Shown: one piece after another, positions 35,533 to 45,354 of the stretch
Numbering within the stretch: the first letter of the stretch is position 1
How the letters are laid out: each line of letters opens with the position of its first letter
Source of the DNA: Gammaproteobacteria bacterium
GTDB taxonomy: Bacteria; Pseudomonadota; Gammaproteobacteria; Eutrophobiales; Eutrophobiaceae
NCBI GenBank assembly: GCA_028819495.1
Contig: JAPPLI010000086.1
Span: 62,001-126,000, forward strand
Length of the DNA: 64,000 bases
Direction: 5' to 3'
Translations under genes and position numbers: made by a program
Notes under the pieces: generated by a model
Seen by the model: the letters and a program-made list of their open reading frames with translations, nothing else
The model's database searches: none
Told to the model about the DNA's origin: nothing

Positions 35533-37485
35533 CTAGCCGAGGGCCTGCTCGGCCGCACGCGCTCCCTCTTCCGCCGCGGTGCCCCAGAGTTGGGCGCCGG
35601 TGAGTTCGGAATGGCCGAATGAAATACGGCCGTGCGGCTTGCGGATCACGTCGCTGGCTGATGGTTCGCCGTGTTTGCCGTAGTAAAACCCCGGTGGCGA
35701 CACCACGTAGGCGTGCCCCCAGCGGTTCGAGACAATGCCGGCGATATCGCGTTTGGCGTCGAAGCCGTAAGCTGAAAACATCTTTGTGAACTGTTCCCGC
35801 ACTCCGCGTTCCACGTCGGCATAGGGCAGGGCGAACAACTGCATACGGGCAGTGGTCGCCTGCTGCGGCATGGGGATGCCGGGGTTGCAGAACGAGTTGT
35901 ACATGGTCAGCACCGTGGGTTTGTTCGGGTCCAGGGGCATGGGTTCCTTGCCGTCGATGATCATCTGCCGGCGCAGGCAGAAGAACCAGCCGTAACCTTC
36001 GAACCAGCGCACTGCGGTGGCGCCCAGTTTTTCCAGGAACTTCCAGTTGCGCAGGGCCACGTTGACGGTGTGCATGGGCGCATGGTGGAACGTTGCCATT
36101 GCAGCCTGGTATTCCGGCGGCAGGTCCTTGCACACCAGCCGGTTCACCCACTGGCCGCTGGCCATGACGACTTTTTTCGCCCTGACCTTGTGCAGCTTGC
36201 CGCCCTTGTAATAGATGACGGTCACGCTCTTTGCCGAATTCGGGGAACCATCGTGCATCACGCCCGCCACGGTGGCGGACAGGCGCATGCGGGTCGGTTG
36301 GCCGGCCTTGTCCAGTTCCTTCCAGTTGATGTTGTTGAACAGCACTGCGGACAGGGAATTATCCCCCTCGATGGCTCCGGGGATCATGGCCTTGACGAAG
36401 TGCCTGGCAATGCCGGTGTTGCCGCCCGGGAAGCTGGCCAGGTAAACGTAATCGGACGGGTCTTCCAGGCCGGCATGGCGCTTGTAGGTAATCACCCCGG
36501 GCTGGACGAATTCATAGGCGGAATACGCGGAAATGACGTCCGCGCCCAAGCCGCACCCCATGGCCGCGGTCTGCGGATTGAGGTACGGCGTTACGTCTTT
36601 TGAAACGCCTACGTGACGGGTCAGGAACTCCTCATAGGTCATGGTATCCAGCCAATGGTGCCAGTCCTCCTTGCGGTACGGCACGTCCTTGTAAAGTTCC
36701 ATCTGCAACAGCTCGCGCTTCAGGCTCTCCGCCATCGGCGCATCCCTGAAACCGCTGTTCCAGGGGTTCATCACCATGCCGTGATTCTCGTAATAGTGGG
36801 CCAGGTCCGCATGCTCCCAGGCAATGTGCATGGGGCTGTATACGTCCCGTGGGATATTCAGGTCCTTATCCAGGTTTTTCGCCGCCTGGTATTTGAATTC
36901 CTGCGGCAGTCCCAGCTTGTCCCAGTAGTCATGGTGCCAGCCGATGGGTTTGGTGCGGTTGGGCGGGAATACGCTGCCGTTCGAGCCCTGGGGCGCCCAC
37001 AGGTGGACGCCGTCCACTTCAAATTCGTTCTGCTTGGCCTCGCCGCCGAACATGGCGTGGTTATCCATGATAAGAACCGATGCGTCCGGCCGGTCCTCGT
37101 GGTAACGGTACGCGGCTGCAAGGCCGGCAAAACCGCCACCCACTACGACCAGGTCATAGACTTCGCCTGAATCAACGGCGTCCTTGAAGGCTTTTTCGAA
37201 TGTGCCGTTGCGAATGCCGTGGCCGTCATTCATAACCTGGTGGGTATTGCCGTTTGCATCCTTGTAATCGCCGATGCCGCCGGGTCCGGTCCAGTCGGGA
37301 CCTACGCCGGTCAGGGGAACAGCCAGTGTCTGGGCGTTTGCTTTACGCATCAGGCCCGGTGCGTTGGCATACAGCAACCCGGCGCCGGCGCCAATCAAGC
37401 TACTGCCGATGAAATCGCGGCGGGTAATTTCTGCGTCGAAGCCCAGCAGCTTGTCTTCGCGGGTATTGTTTTGCGGTCTGGTCAT
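35533..37485 (-). CDS. Tat-exported FAD oxidoreductase, second paralogue
   Basis: The ATG at 37485 follows an AAGGGGGA ribosome site; the protein is 650 residues. ITRRDFIGSSLIGAGAGLLYA is a twin-arginine signal. FAD motif: YDLVVVGGGFAGLAAAYRYHEDRPDASVLIMDNHAMFGGEAKQNEF. It is a paralogue of the 9.9-11.8 kb protein, and both resemble spermidine dehydrogenase. Its neighbours again are a TonB receptor (39.1-41.4 kb, divergent past an AraC gene) and cupins, so this is a second copy of the same type of module, probably for a related amine. Confidence 0.78.
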   Translation of the reverse strand: MTRPQNNTREDKLLGFDAEITRRDFIGSSLIGAGAGLLYANAPGLMRKANAQTLAVPLTGVGPDWTGPGGIGDYKDANGNTHQVMNDGHGIRNGTFEKAFKDAVDSGEVYDLVVVGGGFAGLAAAYRYHEDRPDASVLIMDNHAMFGGEAKQNEFEVDGVHLWAPQGSNGSVFPPNRTKPIGWHHDYWDKLGLPQEFKYQAAKNLDKDLNIPRDVYSPMHIAWEHADLAHYYENHGMVMNPWNSGFRDAPMAESLKRELLQMELYKDVPYRKEDWHHWLDTMTYEEFLTRHVGVSKDVTPYLNPQTAAMGCGLGADVISAYSAYEFVQPGVITYKRHAGLEDPSDYVYLASFPGGNTGIARHFVKAMIPGAIEGDNSLSAVLFNNINWKELDKAGQPTRMRLSATVAGVMHDGSPNSAKSVTVIYYKGGKLHKVRAKKVVMASGQWVNRLVCKDLPPEYQAAMATFHHAPMHTVNVALRNWKFLEKLGATAVRWFEGYGWFFCLRRQMIIDGKEPMPLDPNKPTVLTMYNSFCNPGIPMPQQATTARMQLFALPYADVERGVREQFTKMFSAYGFDAKRDIAGIVSNRWGHAYVVSPPGFYYGKHGEPSASDVIRKPHGRISFGHSELTGAQLWGTAAEEGARAAEQALG

Positions 37486-37501
37486 GTTGTCCCCCTTGGC
37501 A

Positions 37502-37753
37502 TCACAGAAGTTTGACCAGCGCGGCAATTACCCCGATGGCAATTACCATCATGGAACCGAAGCGTATAGTCAGGTTGTAAGTCAGCCGTAGCTCCAGCTC
37601 TCTCAATTCCTGTTTCAAATCCTGTTTCGTAACAAGTTTCTCATTAATCAACGTTGCCTGAGAGCGCGCCAGCACCTCGGCTTGTTGTTCGGGCATACCA
37701 GCTCCGGTCAGTTCTTTTACGAAAGCATGAGTATCAAACATGATAGCGGCCAT
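37502..37753 (-). CDS. DUF1640-like coiled-coil membrane protein
   Basis: An 83-residue protein with FDTHAFVKELTGAGMPEQQAEVLARSQATL, a short coiled coil (KQDLKQELRELELRL) and one C-terminal membrane helix (MMVIAIGVIAALVKLL). This is the layout of the DUF1640/CCDC90 family of membrane-anchored coiled coils. A strong AGGAGG ribosome site precedes the ATG. Its function is unknown. Such genes are often mobile-element-linked in bacteria. Confidence 0.7.
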   Translation of the reverse strand: MAAIMFDTHAFVKELTGAGMPEQQAEVLARSQATLINEKLVTKQDLKQELRELELRLTYNLTIRFGSMMVIAIGVIAALVKLL

Positions 37754-37844
37754 AAAGATATACCTCCTTATATTCCATCTGGGTTTCAGTAATTGGATTT
37801 TAGCACAAAGTAAGGATAAAAAATGCTTCTCAATTACCGGATGT

Positions 37845-38819
37845 CTACTGTTGCATCTTTTCCCGGTATGCGCCGGGAGACAGTTGATATTCCTGCTTGA
37901 AGCGCTTGTTGAAATGCGCGGTGTCCTGGAACCCCCAGTAGAAGGCGATGTCGGAGATCTTCCTGTTTTTCATGTGCGGGTTTGACAGGTCCCGTGCGCA
38001 CAGGTCCAGGCGCTGGTGAAAAATATACCGGTTGACCGTATCCGCGTCCTCGTTGGCATTGAACAACCAGTGCAGGTAACGGGAGGACATGCCGCCGGCC
38101 TTGGCGATCATGGCCGGGGACAGGTCGGGGTTGCAGATATTGGCCTTGATGTATTCCTTGATATGATGCAACTGGGTGACGCGCAGGGGCGTCGGATCAT
38201 CCGCGTTTCCCGTTTCCAGGGCATTGATGAGCACGCCGATGGTTGCGTCAATCAAGGCATAGTTATCCTTGCAGCCCCCGTCGAAAACCGATTCGCGCAG
38301 TGACTTGACGTAATTGGTCAGCAGCAGGCCGCTGTTGGATTGCCCGTCCAGCGAATGGCGGATTGAAAACCAGGACCGGGGCAGCCAGGACTGGAAGCGC
38401 GGCAGCGGCATCATTATGGAAATCTTGTGCAGCCGGTCCGTGACCTCGAAAGTCATGGGCCGGGTGCTGTCCCAGACCAGGAGATCGCCGGGTTTCAGCA
38501 GGATGTCCTCACCGTCGAAGTTGATATATTCCCGGCCCTCGAGCACGGCCTGTATGGTCAGGGTCTCAAGGCCGTCGGCCCGGATACTGGCGCGGGTGCG
38601 GGTTGCGCCGCAGGGATCGCAGGTACATTCGATGACCTTCAGGATAGAATCGTCATAGTGCTTGACGCTGCTGAAAAAGTCGGGAGCCACCGGCCGGTCC
38701 ATTTCCCAGCGCCCGTATGCCTCGTTGAGCACACTGGCCCAGGCGTCGAACCGGTCACTCTTCGCCAGACTTTCCGTGGACCAGGTACCGATGAACGATT
38801 GTGATAAATTATCCGCCAT
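37845..38819 (-). CDS. AraC-family transcription regulator (FeaR-like)
   Basis: A 324-residue regulator. The N-terminal half is a cupin-like sensing domain (LKPGDLLVWDSTRPMTFEV), as in AraC-binding-like domain proteins such as FeaR. The C-terminal ~100 residues (DLSPAMIAKAGGMSSRYLHWLFNANEDADTV and KISDIAFYWGFQDTAHFNKRFKQEYQLSPGAYR) form the double helix-turn-helix. It is divergent from the TonB receptor gene, which it most likely controls, along with the flavoprotein gene downstream. Confidence 0.88.
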   Translation of the reverse strand: MADNLSQSFIGTWSTESLAKSDRFDAWASVLNEAYGRWEMDRPVAPDFFSSVKHYDDSILKVIECTCDPCGATRTRASIRADGLETLTIQAVLEGREYINFDGEDILLKPGDLLVWDSTRPMTFEVTDRLHKISIMMPLPRFQSWLPRSWFSIRHSLDGQSNSGLLLTNYVKSLRESVFDGGCKDNYALIDATIGVLINALETGNADDPTPLRVTQLHHIKEYIKANICNPDLSPAMIAKAGGMSSRYLHWLFNANEDADTVNRYIFHQRLDLCARDLSNPHMKNRKISDIAFYWGFQDTAHFNKRFKQEYQLSPGAYREKMQQ

Positions 38820-39134
38820 TGCTCCCGCCGCGAGCGTATGATTTTAACAACACGGATCAGGTGATGTTGACAAACCATGAAGTACCCTTAATAAAGCCGT
38901 TATGAACACCGATCTATACAAGTTTAGCGGGTTTTCGCTCAAATCCAAGTAAATTTGCACGGAAGTCAAGGATTTAACCGGGAACATCTCCCTGATCCCG
39001 CCTCTTCCACAGTGGTTGCACGTACAGACAGATACAGTTTCGCCGGGAAACAAGCCGGTTTCGATGTTATCCGGTACATTTCCATGACTAAAATACAACA
39101 AAGAATTTCAGATATCCGAAAAGGGGGCAGTTCA
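38820..39134. promoter_or_regulatory. Divergent promoter region between AraC regulator and TonB receptor
   Basis: This is a 315-bp spacer with no convincing gene. An upstream in-frame extension of the receptor exists, but the signal peptide starts at 39135 with a GGGGG-containing ribosome site just before. No clear dyad was recognised by eye. Confidence 0.4.
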
Positions 39135-41444
39135 ATGAACAAATACTTTTTAATGAGTTCCGGGTTTGGAACGGCAATGCTTGCAATCGCGCTGCTCGCC
39201 GCGCCCGCAGGCGCCCTGTTCACCAGCCAGGCTGTCATGGCGCAAGGCGATACGCTGCTTGAGGAGATTATCGTCACCGCGCGCAAACGCGAGGAGAACG
39301 TGCTGGAAATTCCTGAATCCCTCACTACCTTCACCGGGGACATGGTGGAGAGCGCCAATATCAACGGCCTGGAAGATATCGGGCTGCTGGTGCCCAATCT
39401 CTGGATGAGCCGGCGCCTGGACGGTTTCCCCAACGTCTCAATTCGCGGCCTGGGGGCCTTCGGCAATACCCAGGGGGTGGGGTTTTACCTGGATGACGTG
39501 CAGTTGTTCGGGGATGCATCGTCCCGTTTCGGCGATTTCGAGCGTATCGAGGTACTGAAAGGACCACAGGGCATCCTCTATGGCGGCGCCAACATCGGTG
39601 GGGCGATTAAATTTGTATCTCAACGGCCGGACCCAGGAGCCTTCTCGGGTCGCGTTAAAGCGCAGGCCGGTGAAGACAATTATTATGACGGCGAGGTTCA
39701 GTTGAATGTACCGCTGGGCAATGATTGGGCACTACGCCTGTTCGGTTTTGCCATGACGGACGATTCGTACTTCCACAACCCGAACTCGCCGCGCCTTAAC
39801 GGCGGCATCAACGACAATGACCCTGATGTGGGAAAAATGGAGAAATACGGCATTCGAGCGACCCTGGCCGGCAATATTTCAGAGCAGCTTTCGGTTTACG
39901 CTACCCTGCGTTATAACGAATTGGACGGACCAAACAACATCTGGATCAGGGAACTGACCGAGAATCTCACCCATCACAACGTCGTGGACACCAGTTACAG
40001 CCCGCGCCACAAACGGGAGACGGTCGGAGCCACTCTGGAACTGACCTATGATTTCGATAGTTTTGCCGTTACGTCAGTTACCTCGTATACGGATACCGAG
40101 TCGGACCGGCAGACCGACCTAGATATCTCTCAGGAGTTTGCTCTTGACCTGTTTCGCCCATGGCCTGTCGAAGTCTGGACCCAGGAATTGCGTTTTACGT
40201 CAACAAATGATAGTCCGTTGCAATGGCAGGCCGGGGCGTACTACCTGGACTACAAGAGGGATTACAAAGCGAACTTGCTAATTCCCTTGGGTTTCTGCTA
40301 CTTCGTTGCTAATATTTGCGCAGACGATGGGACGCCGCCGTTCTTCAGTGATTTCTACGGTTACCAGCTACCACCACTTGATGCCGATACTCCGGGAGAT
40401 TTATGCGAGGGGACATGTTTATTCGAGTACAGTGACCGAGGACGGGAACAGATTGCCGGCTATGCCAACGTCAGTTACCGTTTCAATAACGTAGAGATAG
40501 CAGGCGGCGTGCGGGTGGACAACTGGAAAAGCGAGCGGACCAACTATTCCGCCGACCTTGCACTCCTCCCCGTACCTCTCTACGGTCAGCAGGAGGAAAC
40601 CGAGGTGTTAGGTCGCGGTTCCATCGCGATGTTCTTTGATGAGGATCGGTCCATGGTTTACGGGACCGTCTCCCAGGGTTTCGAGCCAGGTGATTTCAAC
40701 TGTTGTGCACAAAGCTTCGTGGCCAGTTTCGTGGAGGAAAGAGCGACGCAATACGAGATTGGCTACAAGGGACGGCTGCTGGAAGACCGTTTGATATTGA
40801 CTCTGGCCGGATTCTATATCGATTACAAGGATCGCCAGTTCGAACTCCAGAGGACCGACCCGGTTACCAACACTGTGATTGAGAATATTACCAATGTCGG
40901 CGATTCCGACGCATGGGGCCTGGAGGGTGACATGGTCCTGTCGGTGCATGAGAACTGGACCCTGTCTGCCGGTTTCGGCTATATAGATGCTGAGTGGGAC
41001 GGCGGCACGTTGTTCGCGGGGCCGGGAGGTGAGGTCATCGACCTGTCGGGAAGGACGCCGCCTAACGTTGTCGACTGGAGCGCCACCGCGGCGCTGGATT
41101 ATGACCAGCAGGTGAATGGCGACATGCGTCTGTTCGGGCGCCTGCAACTGCGCTACAAGGGGGATGCCTCCACCAATGCCCAGTTCTTCGACTCGCCCGG
41201 GGATGATTTTCCGATCTGGGAAAACCCTGATTTTACCGTCGTCGACCTGGGCGCCGGGGTGGAGTGGAATAACTGGGAAATCGGCATTCACGTGGAGAAC
41301 CTGTTTGACGAAGACTACTACATCGACGTGCAGGAATTCCCGAACTTCGCCGGCAGTGCGTTGCCGAGCGGCCAGGGCGCCATTATCATCGGTACCCTGG
41401 AACAACCGCGCCGTGTAGTCGGCTCGGTACAATACCACTTCTGA
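39135..41444 (+). CDS. TonB-dependent outer-membrane receptor (second)
   Basis: A 769-residue receptor from the ATG at 39135. The signal peptide ends near SQAVMAQG. The plug carries LLEEIIVTARKREENVLEIPES and FERIEVLKGPQGILYGGANIGGAIKFVSQRP. The barrel ends VVGSVQYHF with a terminal Phe. It is distantly paralogous to the receptor at 7.6-9.9 kb. With the divergent AraC regulator and Tat-exported flavoprotein it forms a module for uptake and periplasmic oxidation. The ligand is unknown. Confidence 0.92.
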   Translation: MNKYFLMSSGFGTAMLAIALLAAPAGALFTSQAVMAQGDTLLEEIIVTARKREENVLEIPESLTTFTGDMVESANINGLEDIGLLVPNLWMSRRLDGFPNVSIRGLGAFGNTQGVGFYLDDVQLFGDASSRFGDFERIEVLKGPQGILYGGANIGGAIKFVSQRPDPGAFSGRVKAQAGEDNYYDGEVQLNVPLGNDWALRLFGFAMTDDSYFHNPNSPRLNGGINDNDPDVGKMEKYGIRATLAGNISEQLSVYATLRYNELDGPNNIWIRELTENLTHHNVVDTSYSPRHKRETVGATLELTYDFDSFAVTSVTSYTDTESDRQTDLDISQEFALDLFRPWPVEVWTQELRFTSTNDSPLQWQAGAYYLDYKRDYKANLLIPLGFCYFVANICADDGTPPFFSDFYGYQLPPLDADTPGDLCEGTCLFEYSDRGREQIAGYANVSYRFNNVEIAGGVRVDNWKSERTNYSADLALLPVPLYGQQEETEVLGRGSIAMFFDEDRSMVYGTVSQGFEPGDFNCCAQSFVASFVEERATQYEIGYKGRLLEDRLILTLAGFYIDYKDRQFELQRTDPVTNTVIENITNVGDSDAWGLEGDMVLSVHENWTLSAGFGYIDAEWDGGTLFAGPGGEVIDLSGRTPPNVVDWSATAALDYDQQVNGDMRLFGRLQLRYKGDASTNAQFFDSPGDDFPIWENPDFTVVDLGAGVEWNNWEIGIHVENLFDEDYYIDVQEFPNFAGSALPSGQGAIIIGTLEQPRRVVGSVQYHF

Positions 41445-41483
41445 TTGGTGTGATTCCTGTAAACGCAGTCACAGGTTAAAACT

Positions 41484-41936
41484 ATGGCGCTACCGCAAGA
41501 CATCAGCCCCGTTAACAGCGAGTTAATGGATTTGCTGATTAAAACCAATGATATGGACTGGATCCCCATGGAGGCAGACCCGGAGCGGGGGTTCATGAAA
41601 GTCCTGTGGACGGGTCCTGAGACCGGCGCCTGGGCAGCGCTGTTCCGCTGGTATAAAGGCTACGTGGCGCCGCCCCACAAGCACTTGAGTCCTGCCCACG
41701 TGTATGTCCTGTCGGGGAAGCTGCAGGTGCGCGACGGCGTCCTTGAAGCCGGCGATTACGTGTATGAGCGGAACGGCATGATCCACGGCGCCACCACGGC
41801 CCTGGAAGACACCGACTACCTGTTCATCTGTAACGGCCCGGTGCTGTTCTTCGACGATGACAACTTTACCAGTTACCTGGGTTGGGAAGAACTGGAGCGC
41901 ATCCAGGAAGAACATGAAAAACAAAAGGCGGCTTAA
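41484..41936 (+). CDS. ChrR-like cupin protein
   Basis: A 150-residue cupin starting MALPQDISPVNSELMDLL. The metal-site region is PPHKHLSPAHVYVLSGKLQV, with His residues in the expected positions. It resembles ChrR/acetylacetone-dioxygenase-like cupins. A second, weakly similar cupin lies 72 bp downstream on the same strand. Its reaction is not known; metal binding is likely. Confidence 0.75.
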   Translation: MALPQDISPVNSELMDLLIKTNDMDWIPMEADPERGFMKVLWTGPETGAWAALFRWYKGYVAPPHKHLSPAHVYVLSGKLQVRDGVLEAGDYVYERNGMIHGATTALEDTDYLFICNGPVLFFDDDNFTSYLGWEELERIQEEHEKQKAA

Positions 41937-42007
41937 TATAATAAGAACCTGTTTTACATCAGAGTTTCACAAGCAAACAAATCCTGACCAAGTAAGGAGG
42001 TAATAAC

Positions 42008-42472
42008 ATGAACCCGAACAAGTATGATCCCGTAGAAGGCCGTTCCGTCCAGATCGATGAAGTCGATTGGGTGGAATTTCCCGGACCGTTGAGCCAGGGC
42101 GGTATCCGCTGGAAACTGTTGAACGTTGCGCCGGAGCTTGGCTCCTGGGCAGCCATCTACGATTGCCCGAAGGGATCCTCTTTCGCCAGCCATGTTCATG
42201 TCGGCCCGGGTGAATATTTCCTGACCAAGGGCCACATGGAGGTCCGGGGCGGTGAAGGCGAAGGCGGCGTCAGCGTGAAGGCGCCGGCCTACGGCTACGA
42301 GGCCTGTGAGGCCTTTCATGGCATGACGAATTTTCTGGAAGACAGCGAGTTTTACATGACGTTCCTCGGTCCCCTCAACTTCGTCGATGAAGAAGGTAAT
42401 ACCATCGCCCTGGTGACCTGGAAGACCGTCCAGGAAGCCTGGGACGCGGCGCAGCAGGCAAAAGAAGGCTGA
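42008..42472 (+). CDS. ChrR-like cupin protein (second)
   Basis: A 154-residue cupin. GSSFASHVHVGPGEYFLTKGHMEV carries the His-x-His...Glu metal ligands. MSxx-type features with the previous protein (QIDEVDWVEF against TNDMDWIPM) suggest an old duplication. A perfect AAGGAGG ribosome site stands just before the ATG. Similar pairs occur with dioxygenases that act on diketones, but the substrate here is not known. Confidence 0.75.
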   Translation: MNPNKYDPVEGRSVQIDEVDWVEFPGPLSQGGIRWKLLNVAPELGSWAAIYDCPKGSSFASHVHVGPGEYFLTKGHMEVRGGEGEGGVSVKAPAYGYEACEAFHGMTNFLEDSEFYMTFLGPLNFVDEEGNTIALVTWKTVQEAWDAAQQAKEG

Positions 42473-42514
42473 GAGACGAACCGGAGTATAAGGGGGAGCA
42501 GTAAGGGGGGAAAG

Positions 42515-42690
42515 TCGGGGGGACGGAGTCGAATCCGTCCCCCGGGCGTATTCGTCACTCATTGCGTCCTTCCCTGGACGCAACCCTACGGGCAGCTGTC
42601 GCTGTGCAAATCGGCTGTCCTGCCGATTTGTCCCGCGCAGGCGGGAATCCAGTAAAACAGACAGTCGCGTCAGCGACACCTTACCAATGA
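42515..42690. repeat. Chain of short palindromes
   Basis: Between the cupin and the flavoprotein gene there are consecutive hairpins: a GGGGGACGGA/TCCGTCCCCC stem (42517-42543), TGCGTCC/GGACGCA, CAAATCGG/CCGATTTG, a CCCGC/GCGGG stem ending GCGGGAATCCAGTA, and GTCGC/GCGAC. The GCGGGAATCCAGTA core returns near 47037-47050 and 50821-50834. Confidence 0.7.
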
Positions 42691-42774
42691 CGTATTTTGA
42701 CTAATCCCGGTCGTTCCTGGGATAATGGCCTCCATCCCCGGCCCTTATGATGCGTGTCTGTGCCATCTCCTATC

Positions 42775-45219
42775 ATGAAATCACACGCAAGGGTTGTGGT
42801 CATCGGCGGCGGTGTTGTCGGTGTCAGTACCCTTTATCACCTGGCCGGAAAAGGCTGGGGTGACGATGTAGTGCTGGTGGAAAAAGCGGAACTGACCTCC
42901 GGTTCCACCTGGCATGCGGCCGGTCTGCTGCCCCTGTTCAACATGAGTTACAGCGTCGGCCAGATTCATAAATACTCGGTAAACCTCTACCAGCAACTGG
43001 AAGAGGAAACCGGGCAGCAGGTGGGCTTCAAGCAGGTGGGCAACCTGCGCCTGGCCATGAACCGGGACCGCATGGACGAGTATTACCAGTACGCGGCCAC
43101 GGCCCGCACCATTGGCGTCCATACCGAATTCCTCACCCCGGAACAGGTGGGTGATCTCTGGCCGCTGTGCAATACGGACGGGCTGGTCGGCGCGCTGTTC
43201 CATCCCGAAGACGGCTATATCCAGCCTGCGGACCTGACCCAGGCCCTGGCAAAGGGCGCCCGGGCGCGGGGCGCGGTCATTTACCGCAACACCCTGGTCG
43301 AAGGCATAGAGCGCACCGCTTCCGGGGAATGGCGGGTGAAGACATCCAGGGGCGATATCACCTGTGAGCACGTCGTCTCAGCGACCGGCAACTATGCCCG
43401 CCGCACCGGCGCCATGGTCGGCCTGGAAATCCCGGTGATGCCGGTCGAACACCAGTATATCGTGACAGAAGCCCACCCTGGTTTGACGGCCAGGGCGGAC
43501 CAGGGGTTGCCGGAAATGGCCGTATTGCGTGAATCCGACGGCTCCTGGTACCTGCGGGAAGAAAACCAGGGGTTTATCCTGGGGCCTTACGAGAAAGGGG
43601 CGCCCTGCTGTTACCTGGACGGACCCGCTGACGGCGCCGAGTACGAGTTGTTCCAGGAGGACATCGAGCGCCTGGAACCCCATATCGAAGCGGCGATGAA
43701 CCGGGTGCCGGCTTTTGCCGAATGCGGTATCAAGCAGGTCTATAACGGCGCTATCGCCTACACCCCGGACGGCAACCCCATCGTCGGACCCGCCTGGGGC
43801 CTGAAAAATTTCTGGCTCAACGAAGGTCACAGCTTCGGCATTACGGCGGCCGGTGGCGCCGGTTGGCAGCTGGCGGAATGGATTGTTGAGGGTGAACCGG
43901 GCATAGACATGCTGGGGGTTGAACCACGCCGTTTTGGCGATTACGTCAGCAGGGATTACCTGATAAAAAAGAATGAAGAAGCCTATTCCCACGTATTCAT
44001 CATCCATTATCCCGATGAGGAGCGCCCGGCGGCCCGTCCCCTGAAGACCGCGCCCTGTTACGGACGCCTGATGGAGATGGGCGCCGTGTTCGGCCAGAAA
44101 TTTGGTTGGGAGCGGGCCAACTGGTTCGCCACCGGCGGCATGGCACAGGAGGACGACTGGTCGTTCCGCCGTTCGCACTGGTTCGAGGCCATCCGCAAGG
44201 AAGCATTGCACGTGAACCGGGCCGTGGGGCTGCTGGACATGACGCCGTTTGCCAAGTGCCGGATATCCGGAACGGGCGCGGCAGCGTTCCTGGACTACAT
44301 GGTCGCCAACCGCCTGCCCGCGAAAACAGGCCGCATCCGGCTATGCCATTCACTTAACCGTAACGGCGGCATCCACTCGGAATTCACCATCACCCGCGAG
44401 GCGGAAGATTCGTTCTACCTGGTCTCGGCTGCCGCCTGGCAGAGACTGGACCATGATTACCTCGCCAGATACATGCCCGCCGACGGTTCGGTGAACTACG
44501 AGCACCTGACCGACAGCATCGGCGTGTTCGTCGTTGCCGGCCCCCTGGTGCGCAAACTCCTGCAACGGGTGTCCGCCGATGATTTCTCCAACGAGGCATT
44601 CCCGTTCCTCTCCGCCCGGCAGGTGGAGATGGCCGGAATACCGGTGTATGCCCTGCGGGTCAATTACGTGGGCGAACTGGGTTGGGAACTGCACCATCCC
44701 ATCGAACGCCAGAACGAGTTGTTCGACGCCTTGTTCGAAGCCGGGGAGGACCTTGAATTGCGGCCTTTCGGCATCCGCGCCATGGATTCGATGCGCCTGG
44801 AGAAATCCTACCGCATGGTGGGCACCGAGTTGTCCATTGAATATTCCGCCTGGGAATCGGCCATGGACCGCTTCGTATTCCCGGACAAGGGGAATTTCCT
44901 GGGCCGGGAACAACTGCTGGCCGGCAGGGAACGCGGTCTCAATTACAGGCTGGTGACCCTGGAAGTCCAGGACACCGATGATGCGGATGCGCTGGGCAAT
45001 AATGCCCTGACCAGGGACGGCGAACTGATCGGGCGCGCCACCAGCGGCGGTTTCGGTTTCCGGGTCAACCAGTCCCTGGCGCTGGGCATGGTCAGGCCGG
45101 AATACGCACAAGCGGGAATCGATATGGACATCGATATCCTCAACAAAAACTACCGGGCCGTCGTGATCCCGGAGAGCCCGTTCGATCCGGACAACAGACG
45201 CCTGCTGGACATAAGCTGA
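42775..45219 (+). CDS. Dimethylglycine-dehydrogenase-like flavoprotein (second)
   Basis: The ATG at 42775 matches the paralogue's start (MKSHARVVVIGGGVVGVSTLYHLAG). LTSGSTWHAAGL has His47, the expected covalent FAD ligand. The folate-binding half is in the C-terminus (YVGELGWELHHPIER and SMRLEKSYRMVGTELSIEYSAWESAMDRFV). It is 814 residues. It lies just upstream of the sarcosine oxidase genes, so conversion of dimethylglycine to sarcosine is a good fit. The 27-29.5 kb paralogue may act on another methylamine. Confidence 0.88.
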   Translation: MKSHARVVVIGGGVVGVSTLYHLAGKGWGDDVVLVEKAELTSGSTWHAAGLLPLFNMSYSVGQIHKYSVNLYQQLEEETGQQVGFKQVGNLRLAMNRDRMDEYYQYAATARTIGVHTEFLTPEQVGDLWPLCNTDGLVGALFHPEDGYIQPADLTQALAKGARARGAVIYRNTLVEGIERTASGEWRVKTSRGDITCEHVVSATGNYARRTGAMVGLEIPVMPVEHQYIVTEAHPGLTARADQGLPEMAVLRESDGSWYLREENQGFILGPYEKGAPCCYLDGPADGAEYELFQEDIERLEPHIEAAMNRVPAFAECGIKQVYNGAIAYTPDGNPIVGPAWGLKNFWLNEGHSFGITAAGGAGWQLAEWIVEGEPGIDMLGVEPRRFGDYVSRDYLIKKNEEAYSHVFIIHYPDEERPAARPLKTAPCYGRLMEMGAVFGQKFGWERANWFATGGMAQEDDWSFRRSHWFEAIRKEALHVNRAVGLLDMTPFAKCRISGTGAAAFLDYMVANRLPAKTGRIRLCHSLNRNGGIHSEFTITREAEDSFYLVSAAAWQRLDHDYLARYMPADGSVNYEHLTDSIGVFVVAGPLVRKLLQRVSADDFSNEAFPFLSARQVEMAGIPVYALRVNYVGELGWELHHPIERQNELFDALFEAGEDLELRPFGIRAMDSMRLEKSYRMVGTELSIEYSAWESAMDRFVFPDKGNFLGREQLLAGRERGLNYRLVTLEVQDTDDADALGNNALTRDGELIGRATSGGFGFRVNQSLALGMVRPEYAQAGIDMDIDILNKNYRAVVIPESPFDPDNRRLLDIS

Positions 45220-45232
45220 TGGTAGTAATTAT

Positions 45233-45299
45233 GGGGTCAGAGTAAAATCACCCCGATTTCTGCCATCGGCCACGATAACGAGGATTTTACTCTGACCCC
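45233..45299. repeat. GGGGTCAGAGTAA inverted-repeat pair
   Basis: A GGGGTCAGAGTAAAATC end and its complement GATTTTACTCTGACCCC bound a spacer, forming a long hairpin. It lies between the dimethylglycine-dehydrogenase-like gene and soxB. Confidence 0.8.
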
Positions 45300-45354
45300 T
45301 CCATTGGCGTCGCCGGCAGGGGTCACGCCATCGACAAGGCGCGTGTGAACTGAA

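Noticed and set aside
38955-39134. N-terminal extension of the second TonB receptor
   Set aside because: The signal peptide starts at 39135 with its own ribosome site; the extension has no conserved features.
42515-42690. Possible CRISPR array
   Set aside because: The palindromes differ from each other and have no regular spacers or repeated unit length.
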